The notes under the pieces: model-generated
The model's database searches: none
Seen by the model: only the letters and a program-made list of their open reading frames with translations
Told to the model about the DNA's origin: nothing
In this document: piece by piece, positions 24,729 through 32,771 of the stretch
Numbering within the stretch: position 1 is the stretch's first letter
How the letters are laid out: the number at the start of each line of letters is the position of its first letter
Made by a program: the position numbers and the translations under genes
Origin: Bacillus_BD sp963787345
GTDB lineage: Bacteria; Bacillota; Bacilli; Bacillales; Cytobacillaceae
NCBI GenBank assembly: GCA_963787345.1
Contig: CAWBCW010000026.1
Span: 248,001 to 312,000, forward strand
Length of the DNA stretch: 64,000 bases
Reading direction: 5' to 3'

Positions 24729-26972
24729 ATGGTGAAAAAAGCTTTTATCATCCTATTCTTCTTTATTATTCTCATACCATCTGCTTCTGCTGCACCAGAA
24801 TCCCGCTTCAATTTGCCTTCGTTACCATCTCAGGAACAACAATCATCTCAGCAAATTGCCATTTTTATGACACCGAATAAGATGACAGAACAAGAACTAA
24901 AAAGAATGGGCAGGAAGTATCCTGACATTGAAATACGGCACTATTTTCAACATGCTCTAAATGGCTTTTCGGCAAAAGGATTAACTAAAAGTCTTGAAAA
25001 GTTGGCAAGAGATCTCCCCATGACGAAGCTTTCAGCTGTAAACCAATATAAGGCGATGGATTCTTTTCAACAGGGAGACAATGTAAAAATTATTGGTGCC
25101 GAAAGTGTTAGGGGACTATTTGATTCGCAGCACCAACGCTTAACTGGAAAAGGTGTAACCGTTGGAGTGATCGACACCGGAATCGATCATCAACATGCAG
25201 ACTTACGGAGAAATTATGGTGGCGGCCGGGATATGATTGATGGAGACGATGATCCTATGGAGACCAAGGGTACGGGAGTCCTTGGCACCTTTCATGGCAC
25301 CCATGTCGCAGGAGTTATTGCAGCAAACGGGCGAATGTTTGGAGTGGCACCTGAAGCGACGATTATTGCCTATCGTGCACTTGGACCAGGTGGGATGGGC
25401 ACGACCGAGCAAGTTGTTGCTGCGATTGAACAAGCTATCAAAGATAAGGTTGATATTCTAAATTTATCTCTTGGAAACAGCGTGAACGGTCCTGACTTAC
25501 CCTTAAGTGTTGCACTAAATAATGCAGTCGACCACGGGATTATTGCAGTGACTTCATCAGGAAACTCCGGTCCAAATAGCTGGACAGTCGGTTCTCCGGG
25601 AACAGCTTCCAAAGCAATTTCAGTAGGAGCCTCAACGCCGACAATGGAAATCCCTTATATTGAAATCAGGGGAGATCGAATTCGCCTGGAGCCTTTACAA
25701 GGTTCAATTCAGTGGGGTTTAGACCGTTCTTATGAACTCGTAGATGGCGGTTTAGGGAAAGAGGAAGAATTAAAAAATGCCAAAGGAAAGATTGTCTTGT
25801 TAGAAAGAGGTGAATTAACCTTTTCAGAAAAGGTAAGTCATGCTGAAAAGGCAGGGGCAATTGCCGTCCTCATTTATAATAATACAAACGGAGCGTTGCT
25901 TGGTAACTTGTCGCAAACGAGTACAATTCCCGTTATGGGCATGACAAAAAAGAACGGACTGAAGCTAAAAGAAAACCTAGAAAAAAAGAGTGACCTTATA
26001 AAAACCATAATAATAGAAGAAAAGGATACGTTGGCAGACTTCAGTTCAAGAGGACCTGTCACATCAACTTGGGAGGTAAAACCAGACCTTCTAGCACCAG
26101 GCGTGGCGATTAATAGTACCGTTCCTGCCGGATACTTATCTCTCCACGGAACCAGCATGGCGGCGCCACATGTGGCAGGGGCATGTGCTCTTATTAAACA
26201 GGCACATCCAGATTGGGGCCCAGAAAAGGTAAAGGCAGCTCTTATGAATTATGCCAAGCCGCTTAATAATGAAAAGGGTAAGTTTTATAAAACCTATGAA
26301 CAAGGAGCGGGTCGAATTCAGCTTCAGGAATCAATTGCAGCAGATATACTTGTTTATCCAGCTTCATTAAAATTTGGAGAATTTAAGCATGCGGATCAGC
26401 ATCATGAGCATCAAGCTACCTTGACAATTGAAAATACATCATCACAATCGAAGCAAATTTCTTTTGAAATCCCTAAAAAGGAAAAGGGGATACAGTGGCA
26501 GATGCCGATGTCGATTTTATTAGAGGCTGGTGATAAAAAAGTTGTATCCGTGAAAATGTCAGCGGATCCTGATGCTTTAACAGAAAAGATCTATGATGGT
26601 CGAATCACGATGAAGTATGATGGAAAAACGATTGGCATCCCGTATTTGTTTGTATTGGAGGAGCCAGATTATCCTCGTGTAATGGGTTTTGACTTTGGTG
26701 CGGGGGATCAAAAGGAAGTGTATCGGTATGAGGCATATCTTCCAGGCGGTGCTGAGGAATTTGGTATTGCGCTTTTTTCTCCTGACACATACCAATTTGT
26801 TCAATTTCTAGACTGGAAACGAAACGTAGGAAGGGGATTGATTCAACAGGAAATAGAAGCAGATAAACTGCCAGAGGACGGAATATATGTGGCCAAAGTA
26901 TTTGCCAGAAAAGCAGGACAAGAGGACTGGATTGAAACCTTTCTGCAAATTCAAACTGGATATAAAAAATAG
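24729..26972 (+). CDS. secreted subtilisin-like serine protease (Vpr-like)
   Basis: A 747-aa extracellular protease. A signal peptide (1-22, ending SASA-AP), an inhibitor I9-type propeptide (about 40-112) and a subtilase domain follow. The catalytic triad is Asp149 (VGVIDTGIDH), His192 (FHGTHVAGVIAANG) and Ser476 (LHGTSMAAPHVAG). A protease-associated insert occupies about 320-430, and a C-terminal beta-sandwich domain about 550-747. There is no LPXTG or S-layer anchor, so it is probably released. AAAAGGGGG precedes the ATG. The domain order resembles Vpr. Scavenging of protein is the likely role. Confidence 0.93.
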   Translation: MVKKAFIILFFFIILIPSASAAPESRFNLPSLPSQEQQSSQQIAIFMTPNKMTEQELKRMGRKYPDIEIRHYFQHALNGFSAKGLTKSLEKLARDLPMTKLSAVNQYKAMDSFQQGDNVKIIGAESVRGLFDSQHQRLTGKGVTVGVIDTGIDHQHADLRRNYGGGRDMIDGDDDPMETKGTGVLGTFHGTHVAGVIAANGRMFGVAPEATIIAYRALGPGGMGTTEQVVAAIEQAIKDKVDILNLSLGNSVNGPDLPLSVALNNAVDHGIIAVTSSGNSGPNSWTVGSPGTASKAISVGASTPTMEIPYIEIRGDRIRLEPLQGSIQWGLDRSYELVDGGLGKEEELKNAKGKIVLLERGELTFSEKVSHAEKAGAIAVLIYNNTNGALLGNLSQTSTIPVMGMTKKNGLKLKENLEKKSDLIKTIIIEEKDTLADFSSRGPVTSTWEVKPDLLAPGVAINSTVPAGYLSLHGTSMAAPHVAGACALIKQAHPDWGPEKVKAALMNYAKPLNNEKGKFYKTYEQGAGRIQLQESIAADILVYPASLKFGEFKHADQHHEHQATLTIENTSSQSKQISFEIPKKEKGIQWQMPMSILLEAGDKKVVSVKMSADPDALTEKIYDGRITMKYDGKTIGIPYLFVLEEPDYPRVMGFDFGAGDQKEVYRYEAYLPGGAEEFGIALFSPDTYQFVQFLDWKRNVGRGLIQQEIEADKLPEDGIYVAKVFARKAGQEDWIETFLQIQTGYKK

Positions 26973-27075
26973 CCATGAAATAAAGGGAGCATAGACCTAA
27001 AGGAAAATTGTGAACTTTTTGTGAATCTTTTTTATGCAGGTATTTACGTTTATTATACTTTTATATAGAAACGCA

Positions 27076-27105
27076 TTGACATATATAGGGGACCCTTGGT
27101 ATCCT
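27076..27105 (+). promoter_or_regulatory. probable sigma-A promoter of the atp operon
   Basis: A perfect -35 TTGACA (27076-27081), an 18-bp spacer and TATCCT (27100-27105) with an upstream TG making an extended -10. It would give a leader of about 490 nt. Confidence 0.55.
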
Positions 27106-27265
27106 AACAAATGTGTGTCACAAAGGTTTGACATCTTTATGAAAAGAGTCCTTGCATTTTTAAAAAAGGCTATTTCAATAGAGCTTTTCAGTTATTTATT
27201 TTAGTACCAAATATACGGGGATAAGGAACTTTTTATTCAAAGAAAACTATTGTAATGTATCTGCT

Positions 27266-27285
27266 TTAACCATTATAATGGTTAA
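27266..27285. repeat. perfect 20-bp palindrome in the atp leader
   Basis: TTAACCATTATAATGGTTAA is its own reverse complement over all 20 bases. It may be a dimeric repressor operator or a transcript hairpin. Confidence 0.6.
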
Positions 27286-27601
27286 GACGGTGTTTTAAAT
27301 AATGGCTTAGAAATGGCTCTGCATACACAGATAATAGCCTCCTATGTATGGTGTGTACAGAAATGGAAATACTGATTAGAACAGCAACGCAGTGATTTAC
27401 ACGCACAAGTCGGCTTCAAAGATAAGATTTAAACACAACCATCGTAAAGTGTTTTTTGTTAAAATACTGTAAACGCTTATCACTTGGCTGTGATGCAGAA
27501 CAAGTTAGAAAAGAAAGTGTCTATGTAGACCAACTTCCAGTTGTGGCTGCTGGGTTTTAACTTGTGTTACCGCCATTTCAGCATAGGAGAATGTATTAGC
27601 A

Positions 27602-27976
27602 ATGCCAGAATACAAGTTAATATTTAAACGTTCAAGTAAATATACATTCTATTTGTTGGCCATTTATGTACTGGGGTGGGGATTCACCTCTTATCAGGGA
27701 GTCTTTTTAGGACTTGTTCTAGGTACAAGCTTAAGTCTTTTTAATTTATGGCTTTTAGTGAATCGGATGGACCGCTTCGACAAAGCTATGAAAACTGGAA
27801 AAACGGCTCGATCTCTTGGCTTTTTTTCAAGGGTAGCCACAGCAGTATTGGCAGTGTTAGTAGCGATGGAATATCCTGAATATTTTCATCTCTTTAGTGT
27901 AATAATTGGGCTAATGACGACTTACCTAGTCATTATGATAGATTATTTTATTCAAAAAATGCTTGTACATAATTAA
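27602..27976 (+). CDS. atpI: ATP synthase accessory protein I
   Basis: A 124-aa membrane protein, first gene of the atp operon. Four hydrophobic segments are visible (about 15-30, 33-55, 75-92 and 96-118), with GVFLGLVLGTSLSLFNLWLL as the family core. AtpI assists c-ring assembly and has been linked to Mg handling. AGGAGAATG precedes the ATG by a rather long distance. Sequence conservation in this family is low, so position supports the call as much as similarity. Confidence 0.88.
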   Translation: MPEYKLIFKRSSKYTFYLLAIYVLGWGFTSYQGVFLGLVLGTSLSLFNLWLLVNRMDRFDKAMKTGKTARSLGFFSRVATAVLAVLVAMEYPEYFHLFSVIIGLMTTYLVIMIDYFIQKMLVHN

Positions 27977-27998
27977 TCAAGAAGAGAGGTGAATAAGG

Positions 27999-28709
27999 AT
28001 GGAACATGGTGCACCTATAGAAAAATTTCTTGGATTGACTTTCAACTTATCGAATGTACTTATGATTACAGTAGCTAGTTTATGTGTATTTCTTCTAGCT
28101 GTTATCTGTACAAGAAATCTCCAAATGAAACCAACCGGGTTGCAAAACTTTATTGAATGGATCATGGATTTTGTCAAGGGCCTCATTACAGGTGCCATGG
28201 ATTGGAAAGAAGGGGGACACTTCCATGCATTAGGGTTAACACTTATCCTGTATGTGTTCATTTCGAATATGTTAGGTCTTCCATTGGCCGTAACATATGA
28301 TGGAGTATTATGGTGGAAGTCACCAACAGCAGATCCGGCTGTAACGCTAACGCTAGCAGCAATGGTAATCGGTTTATCTCATTACTATGGGGTTAAACAA
28401 AGAGGTTTGAAAAATTATTTAAAAGGCTTTGCAAGTCCATTCGTGTTTATGCTTCCAATTAAGCTTATAGAGGAGTTTTCAAACACATTAACATTGGGTC
28501 TCCGTCTTTATGGGAATATTTATGCGGGTGAAGTTTTACTAACACTGTTAGCAGGTGGTCTTGCTACTGGTTTTGTAGGCACAATAGTTGCCGCAATCCC
28601 AACCATTGCATGGCAAGGATTCTCTGTATTTATTGGTAGTATCCAAGCATTTATTTTTACATTATTATCAATGGTCTATATTTCACACAAAGTTAGTAGT
28701 GACCATTAA
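27999..28709 (+). CDS. atpB: F0F1 ATP synthase subunit a
   Basis: The stator membrane subunit that forms the two proton half-channels against the c-ring. It has 236 aa and five or six transmembrane helices. The essential arginine lies in NTLTLGLRLYGNIYAGE, and the C-terminal helix carries AIPTIAWQGFSVFIGSIQAFIFTLLSMVYI. AAGAGAGGTG precedes the ATG. Fo gene order is a-c-b, as in all Bacillus operons. Confidence 0.97.
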   Translation: MEHGAPIEKFLGLTFNLSNVLMITVASLCVFLLAVICTRNLQMKPTGLQNFIEWIMDFVKGLITGAMDWKEGGHFHALGLTLILYVFISNMLGLPLAVTYDGVLWWKSPTADPAVTLTLAAMVIGLSHYYGVKQRGLKNYLKGFASPFVFMLPIKLIEEFSNTLTLGLRLYGNIYAGEVLLTLLAGGLATGFVGTIVAAIPTIAWQGFSVFIGSIQAFIFTLLSMVYISHKVSSDH

Positions 28710-28779
28710 TATATAAAGTTGTTCATTTTTGAGCAAAAAGATAAAAAATACTTTTTTAAATAATAAGGAGGAATTTATA

Positions 28780-28992
28780 ATGGGTCCATTAGCAGCAGCA
28801 ATAGCAGTTGGGTTAGCAGCATTCGGAGCAAGTATCGGTAACGGTATGATCGTTTCACGTACAGTAGAGGGTATTGCACGTCAGCCAGAAGCAAGAGGTA
28901 TGCTTCAATCTACAATGTTCATTGGGGTAGCATTCGTTGAGGCGATTCCAATCATGGCCGTTGTTATCGCATTTATGGCAATTGGTCAATAA
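28780..28992 (+). CDS. atpE: F0F1 ATP synthase subunit c
   Basis: A 70-aa hairpin proteolipid forming the rotating ring. The start is ATG 28780 behind AAGGAGGA (17 upstream in-frame codons are leader). The proton-binding carboxylate is Glu54 (FVEAIPIM). Helix 1 has the ordinary glycine motif GASIGNG, not the alanine motif of alkaliphilic Bacillus, and position 51 is Ala, so PxxExxP is absent: there is no sign of alkaliphile adaptation. A hairpin follows before atpF. Confidence 0.98.
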   Translation: MGPLAAAIAVGLAAFGASIGNGMIVSRTVEGIARQPEARGMLQSTMFIGVAFVEAIPIMAVVIAFMAIGQ

Positions 28993-29010
28993 ATTGAATC
29001 GTTAGGTTTA

Positions 29011-29044
29011 AAAGGCGAAGATATCGAAGGAGACCTTCGCCTTT
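29011..29044 (+). promoter_or_regulatory. atpE-atpF intercistronic hairpins
   Basis: AAAGGCGAAG (29011-29020) can pair with CTTCGCCTTT (29035-29044). A competing stem CGAAGG (29025-29030) pairs with CCTTCG (29034-29039). The two cannot coexist. The descending arm leads into CCTTTA, a weak T-run. It could protect the atpE message or attenuate downstream genes, fitting the high demand for subunit c. Confidence 0.65.
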
Positions 29045-29128
29045 CCTTTATGTAATTATATGCAATTGATGAATAGATTCTTTTGGGTTTAAACTTACGC
29101 AAGCATGGTTGAAGGGAGTGAACCGAAC

Positions 29129-29644
29129 GTGTCAGGTGGTCAGTTAGTATTAGGCGCATCAATAGGCTTTAATAGTGGAGATATTGTTTTCCAACTAGTC
29201 ATGTTTATCATTTTGTTAGCCCTCGTTAAGAAGTTTGCATGGGGTCCGTTAATGGGTGTTATGAAACAGCGGGAAGAGTTTGTGGCGAACGAAATAGAAA
29301 ATGCAGAGAAAAGCCGTAAGGACGCTGCAAATCTTTTAGAAGAGCAACGTGTCTTATTAAAAGAAGCGCGTACAGAGGCTCAGGATCTTATTGAGATGGC
29401 GAAGAAACAGGCAGAAGTACAGCGTGAAGAAATTATTGTAACAGCACGTTCAGAAGCAAGTCGCTTAAAAGAAAGTGCAAAAGTTGAAATAGAAAATGAA
29501 AAAGAGCAGGCAGTTGCGGCGATTCGCGAACAAGTTACTTCATTATCCGTTTTAATTGCTTCTAAAGTAATTGAAAAAGAATTAACGGAAAAAGATCAAG
29601 AGAAATTTATTAATAGCTATATTCAAGAGGTAGAGAAGCGATGA
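29129..29644 (+). CDS. atpF: F0F1 ATP synthase subunit b
   Basis: The peripheral stalk subunit: one N-terminal membrane helix (about 15-37) and a long charged coiled coil. It has 171 aa from GTG 29129, chosen because AAGGGAGTG lies about 10 bases upstream and the length matches B. subtilis (170); the in-frame ATG at 29105 has no ribosome binding site. VMKQREEFVANEIENAEKSR is the conserved tether. It overlaps atpH by four bases (ATGA). Confidence 0.95.
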   Translation: MSGGQLVLGASIGFNSGDIVFQLVMFIILLALVKKFAWGPLMGVMKQREEFVANEIENAEKSRKDAANLLEEQRVLLKEARTEAQDLIEMAKKQAEVQREEIIVTARSEASRLKESAKVEIENEKEQAVAAIREQVTSLSVLIASKVIEKELTEKDQEKFINSYIQEVEKR

Positions 29645-30177
29645 GTACTTCAGCAGTTGCCAACCGCTATGCCCTCGCTCTCTTTCAGGTTGCTAAAGAA
29701 AAAAAGCTTCTTGATGTATTAGAATCCGAGCTTCGTGTAGTTAAAGACGTGTTGAATGCAAATAAAGGCTTCAGTGCTTTACTATCGACTCGAAAGCTTT
29801 CAAAGGATAAGAAAAAGCAAATTATTCAAGAGGTATTTTCAAATGTAAATCCATTTTTGAAAAATACACTTTTATTATTAGTCGATCGTCAACGTGAAGA
29901 TCAAATTGCTGAAGTGGCTGACTCCTTTATTGAGCTAGCCTACGCAGAAAAAGGAATAGCAGAAGCAAAAGTGACATCAGTTCGACCATTATCAGAGGAA
30001 GAAACGAAAGCACTTTCGAAAGTGTTTTCTGCTAAATTAGGTAAGAAAGAGCTTCTTATTGAAAATAAAGTTGATTCCAATTTGCTTGGAGGCATTAAGC
30101 TTCAAGTTGGTAACCGTATTTATGACGGCAGCCTAAAGGGAAAATTAGAGCGCTTGGAAAATCAATTGTTACGTTAA
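29641..30177 (+). CDS. atpH: F0F1 ATP synthase subunit delta
   Basis: A 178-aa stator protein connecting the b subunits to the top of F1. The N-terminal helical bundle starts at VANRYALALFQVAKEK, and the C-terminal portion contains the conserved DSNLLGGIKLQVGNRIYDGSLKGKLERL. It overlaps atpF by ATGA, so its translation is coupled. Confidence 0.97.
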   Translation: MSTSAVANRYALALFQVAKEKKLLDVLESELRVVKDVLNANKGFSALLSTRKLSKDKKKQIIQEVFSNVNPFLKNTLLLLVDRQREDQIAEVADSFIELAYAEKGIAEAKVTSVRPLSEEETKALSKVFSAKLGKKELLIENKVDSNLLGGIKLQVGNRIYDGSLKGKLERLENQLLR

Positions 30178-30199
30178 GTTGTAGATAGGGGTGAAACTC

Positions 30200-31708
30200 A
30201 TGAGCATTAAAGCTGAAGAAATTAGTGCACTGATAAAACAGCAAATCGAAAGTTATCAGTCAGACATTCAAGTAAATGATGTAGGAACAGTTATCCAAGT
30301 CGGAGACGGGATTGCGCGTGCTCATGGTCTTGATAATGCCATGGCTGGAGAGTTACTTGAATTTTCAAATGGCGTTATGGGTTTAGCACAAAACCTTGAG
30401 GAAAATAACGTCGGTATTGTTATTTTAGGACCATACTCAGAAATTCGTGAGGGTGACGAAGTTCGCCGTACGGGTAGAATCATGGAAGTTCCTGTTGGGG
30501 ATGAATTAATCGGACGTGTCGTTAACCCACTTGGACAACCAGTAGATGGATTAGGTCCAATTAAAACATCAAAAACTCGTCCAATCGAATATTTAGCACC
30601 TGGTGTAATGGATCGTAAATCGGTTCATGAGCCATTACAAACAGGGATTAAAGCAATTGATGCCTTAGTTCCAGTTGGTCGTGGACAGCGTGAGTTAATT
30701 ATCGGTGACCGTCAAACAGGGAAAACCGCTGTTGCAATCGATACTATCATTAACCAAAAAGATCAAGATATGATTTGTATTTATGTTGCAATTGGACAAA
30801 AAGAATCAACAGTTCGTAATGTTACTGAAACGTTACGTAAAAATGGTGCATTAGATTATACGATCGTAGTGACAGCATCAGCGTCAGAACCTGCTCCATT
30901 ACTATACCTATCTCCATATGCAGGTGTCGCAATGGCAGAAGAGTTTATGTATAGTGGCAAACATGTATTAATCGTTTATGATGATTTAACAAAACAAGCA
31001 TCTGCTTACCGTGAATTATCCCTATTACTTCGTCGTCCTCCAGGCCGTGAAGCATATCCAGGGGATGTATTCTATGCACACTCACGTCTACTTGAACGTG
31101 CGGCAAAATTAAGTGACGAAAAAGGTGCTGGATCAATTACAGCGTTACCTTTCATTGAAACACAGGCAGGGGACGTTTCTGCTTATATTCCAACAAACGT
31201 TATTTCTATTACAGATGGACAAATTTTCTTACAATCAGATTTGTTCTTCTCAGGTGTACGTCCTGCGATTAACGCTGGTCTATCCGTATCCCGCGTTGGG
31301 GGATCTGCGCAAATTAAAGCGATGAAAAAGGTTGCTGGAACATTACGTCTAGACCTTGCTTCATATCGCGAACTTGAAGCTTTTGCTCAGTTCGGTTCAG
31401 ATTTAGACGCAACAACAAAAGCGAAGCTTGAGCGTGGTGCTCGTACAGTTGAAGTATTAAAACAAGACTTGAATAAGCCACTTAAGGTTGAGAAGCAGGT
31501 TGCAATTCTCTATGCCTTAACACGTGGATTCTTAGATGATATTCCGGTTCAAGATATACGTCGATTTGAAGCAGGATATTTAGCATGGTTAGATACGAAC
31601 AAGAAGGAATTATTAGACCATATCGCAACAACAAAAGAATTACCAGCCGATGAAGATTTTGCGGCAGCTATTAATGAATTTAAGAAAACATTTAATATTT
31701 CTGAGTAA
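30200..31708 (+). CDS. atpA: F0F1 ATP synthase subunit alpha
   Basis: A non-catalytic nucleotide-binding subunit of F1. It has 502 aa from ATG 30200 (MSIKAEEISALIKQQI) behind GATAGGGGTG; a GTG at 30191 is in frame within the ribosome binding site. The P-loop is GDRQTGKT (169-176), and the PAINAGLSVSRVGGSAQ signature is present. It has the same length as in B. subtilis. Confidence 0.98.
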   Translation: MSIKAEEISALIKQQIESYQSDIQVNDVGTVIQVGDGIARAHGLDNAMAGELLEFSNGVMGLAQNLEENNVGIVILGPYSEIREGDEVRRTGRIMEVPVGDELIGRVVNPLGQPVDGLGPIKTSKTRPIEYLAPGVMDRKSVHEPLQTGIKAIDALVPVGRGQRELIIGDRQTGKTAVAIDTIINQKDQDMICIYVAIGQKESTVRNVTETLRKNGALDYTIVVTASASEPAPLLYLSPYAGVAMAEEFMYSGKHVLIVYDDLTKQASAYRELSLLLRRPPGREAYPGDVFYAHSRLLERAAKLSDEKGAGSITALPFIETQAGDVSAYIPTNVISITDGQIFLQSDLFFSGVRPAINAGLSVSRVGGSAQIKAMKKVAGTLRLDLASYRELEAFAQFGSDLDATTKAKLERGARTVEVLKQDLNKPLKVEKQVAILYALTRGFLDDIPVQDIRRFEAGYLAWLDTNKKELLDHIATTKELPADEDFAAAINEFKKTFNISE

Positions 31709-31765
31709 AATAAATACGTTTCGATAAGAACTGCCTGAAAAGGTGAGTCAAGGTGGTGAGAACCT

Positions 31766-32629
31766 GTGGCATCTTTACGCGATATAAAAACTAGAATGAA
31801 CTCTACTAAAAAAATGAGTCAAATCACAAAGGCCATGCAAATGGTTTCAGCTGCAAAAATGAGTCGTGCTGAAATCAATGCCAAATCCTTTGTTCCTTAC
31901 ATGGAAAAAATTCAAGAAGTGACAACTGCTGTTGCTGTAAGTGCGGAGGATTCAGAGCATCCGATGTTAAAATCACGTCCGGTTAAGAAAACGGGATATA
32001 TCGTGATTACAGCAGATCGGGGACTTGCTGGATCTTATAATAGTAACGTTTTACGTGAAGTGTATAGAACGATTCAAGAACGACATAAATCCAACGATGA
32101 ATTTGCGATTATCGCACTTGGACGAGTTGGACGTGATTTCTTTGTAAAAAAAGGGATAAACGTCATTCTTGACATCATCGGACTTCATGACCAACCCGCT
32201 TTTACAGATATTAAAGACTTCACAAGTAAAACGGTAGATATGTTCTCAGATGGAACATTTGATGAACTTTACATTTATTACAGCCATTATGTCAATGCAA
32301 TTAAATATGATGTGACAGAGAAGAAAATTCTTCCATTCACAGATTTGAACACTGCGAGTGACAGAATGACATCTACTTATGAGTATGAACCATCGGCTGA
32401 AGCGATCTTAGAAGTATTATTGCCTCAATATGCCGAAAGCTTGATTTACGGAGCAATATTAGAAAGTAAAGCAAGTGAGCATGCGGCACGGATGACAGCG
32501 ATGCAAGCTGCTACGGATAATGCAAATGATATTATTCGGGAACTAGGTTTAAGTTATAACCGAGCTCGACAAGCGGCTATTACACAAGAAATTACAGAAA
32601 TCGTAGGCGGGGCTTCCGCTCTCGAATAA
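31766..32629 (+). CDS. atpG: F0F1 ATP synthase subunit gamma
   Basis: The central rotor shaft. It has 287 aa from GTG 31766 (ASLRDIKTRMNSTKKMSQITKAMQMV), behind AGGTGGTG. The long N- and C-terminal helices forming the coiled coil are visible, the latter ending in YNRARQAAITQEITEIVGGASALE. A 140-base segment with an inverted repeat separates it from atpD, whereas other F1 genes here are tightly packed. Confidence 0.97.
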   Translation: MASLRDIKTRMNSTKKMSQITKAMQMVSAAKMSRAEINAKSFVPYMEKIQEVTTAVAVSAEDSEHPMLKSRPVKKTGYIVITADRGLAGSYNSNVLREVYRTIQERHKSNDEFAIIALGRVGRDFFVKKGINVILDIIGLHDQPAFTDIKDFTSKTVDMFSDGTFDELYIYYSHYVNAIKYDVTEKKILPFTDLNTASDRMTSTYEYEPSAEAILEVLLPQYAESLIYGAILESKASEHAARMTAMQAATDNANDIIRELGLSYNRARQAAITQEITEIVGGASALE

Positions 32630-32647
32630 TTAGCTTTTTTATAGTAA

Positions 32648-32745
32648 ATCGCCTAGCTCCTGCGCCAGTCTCATCCATGATTCAAAGATGGTGTTGAGAA
32701 GTCCGTCTCACTGACGCTGGCGTCAACGGAGCTTTAGGCGCTTAT
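32648..32745. repeat. imperfect inverted-repeat element between atpG and atpD
   Basis: The left arm CGCCTAGCTCCTGCGCCAG (32650-32668) is the reverse complement, with small bulges, of the right arm 32717-32740 (ends GGAGCTTTAGGCG). The arms enclose about 48 bases. The TAGCTCC and GCGCC words resemble a palindromic repeat family scattered through Bacillaceae genomes. It is inserted inside an essential operon and ends about 20 bases before the atpD ribosome binding site. Confidence 0.75.
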
Positions 32746-32771
32746 GCTTTATTATGATAGGAGGGTAAATG

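Larger units (their letters stand above)
26973..27601 (+). other. long untranslated region before the atp operon
   Basis: 629 bases without a supported ORF; the usual atpZ gene of some relatives is not seen. It contains the promoter at 27076, a perfect 20-bp palindrome at 27266-27285, a sequence TGTAAACGCTTATCA near 27470 that resembles a catabolite-response element with one extra base, and a small GTCTATGTAGAC palindrome with a CCAG/CTGG hairpin near 27520-27556. Confidence 0.5.

Noticed and set aside
27460..27490. Catabolite-response element in the atp leader
   Set aside because: TGTAAACGCTTATCA has one base too many and mismatches at the 3' half of the cre consensus; kept only as a remark in the leader entry.
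28780..28992. Alkaliphile-type c-subunit
   Set aside because: The helix-1 motif is glycine-rich (GASIGNG) and position 51 is alanine, so neither AxAxAxA nor PxxExxP is present.
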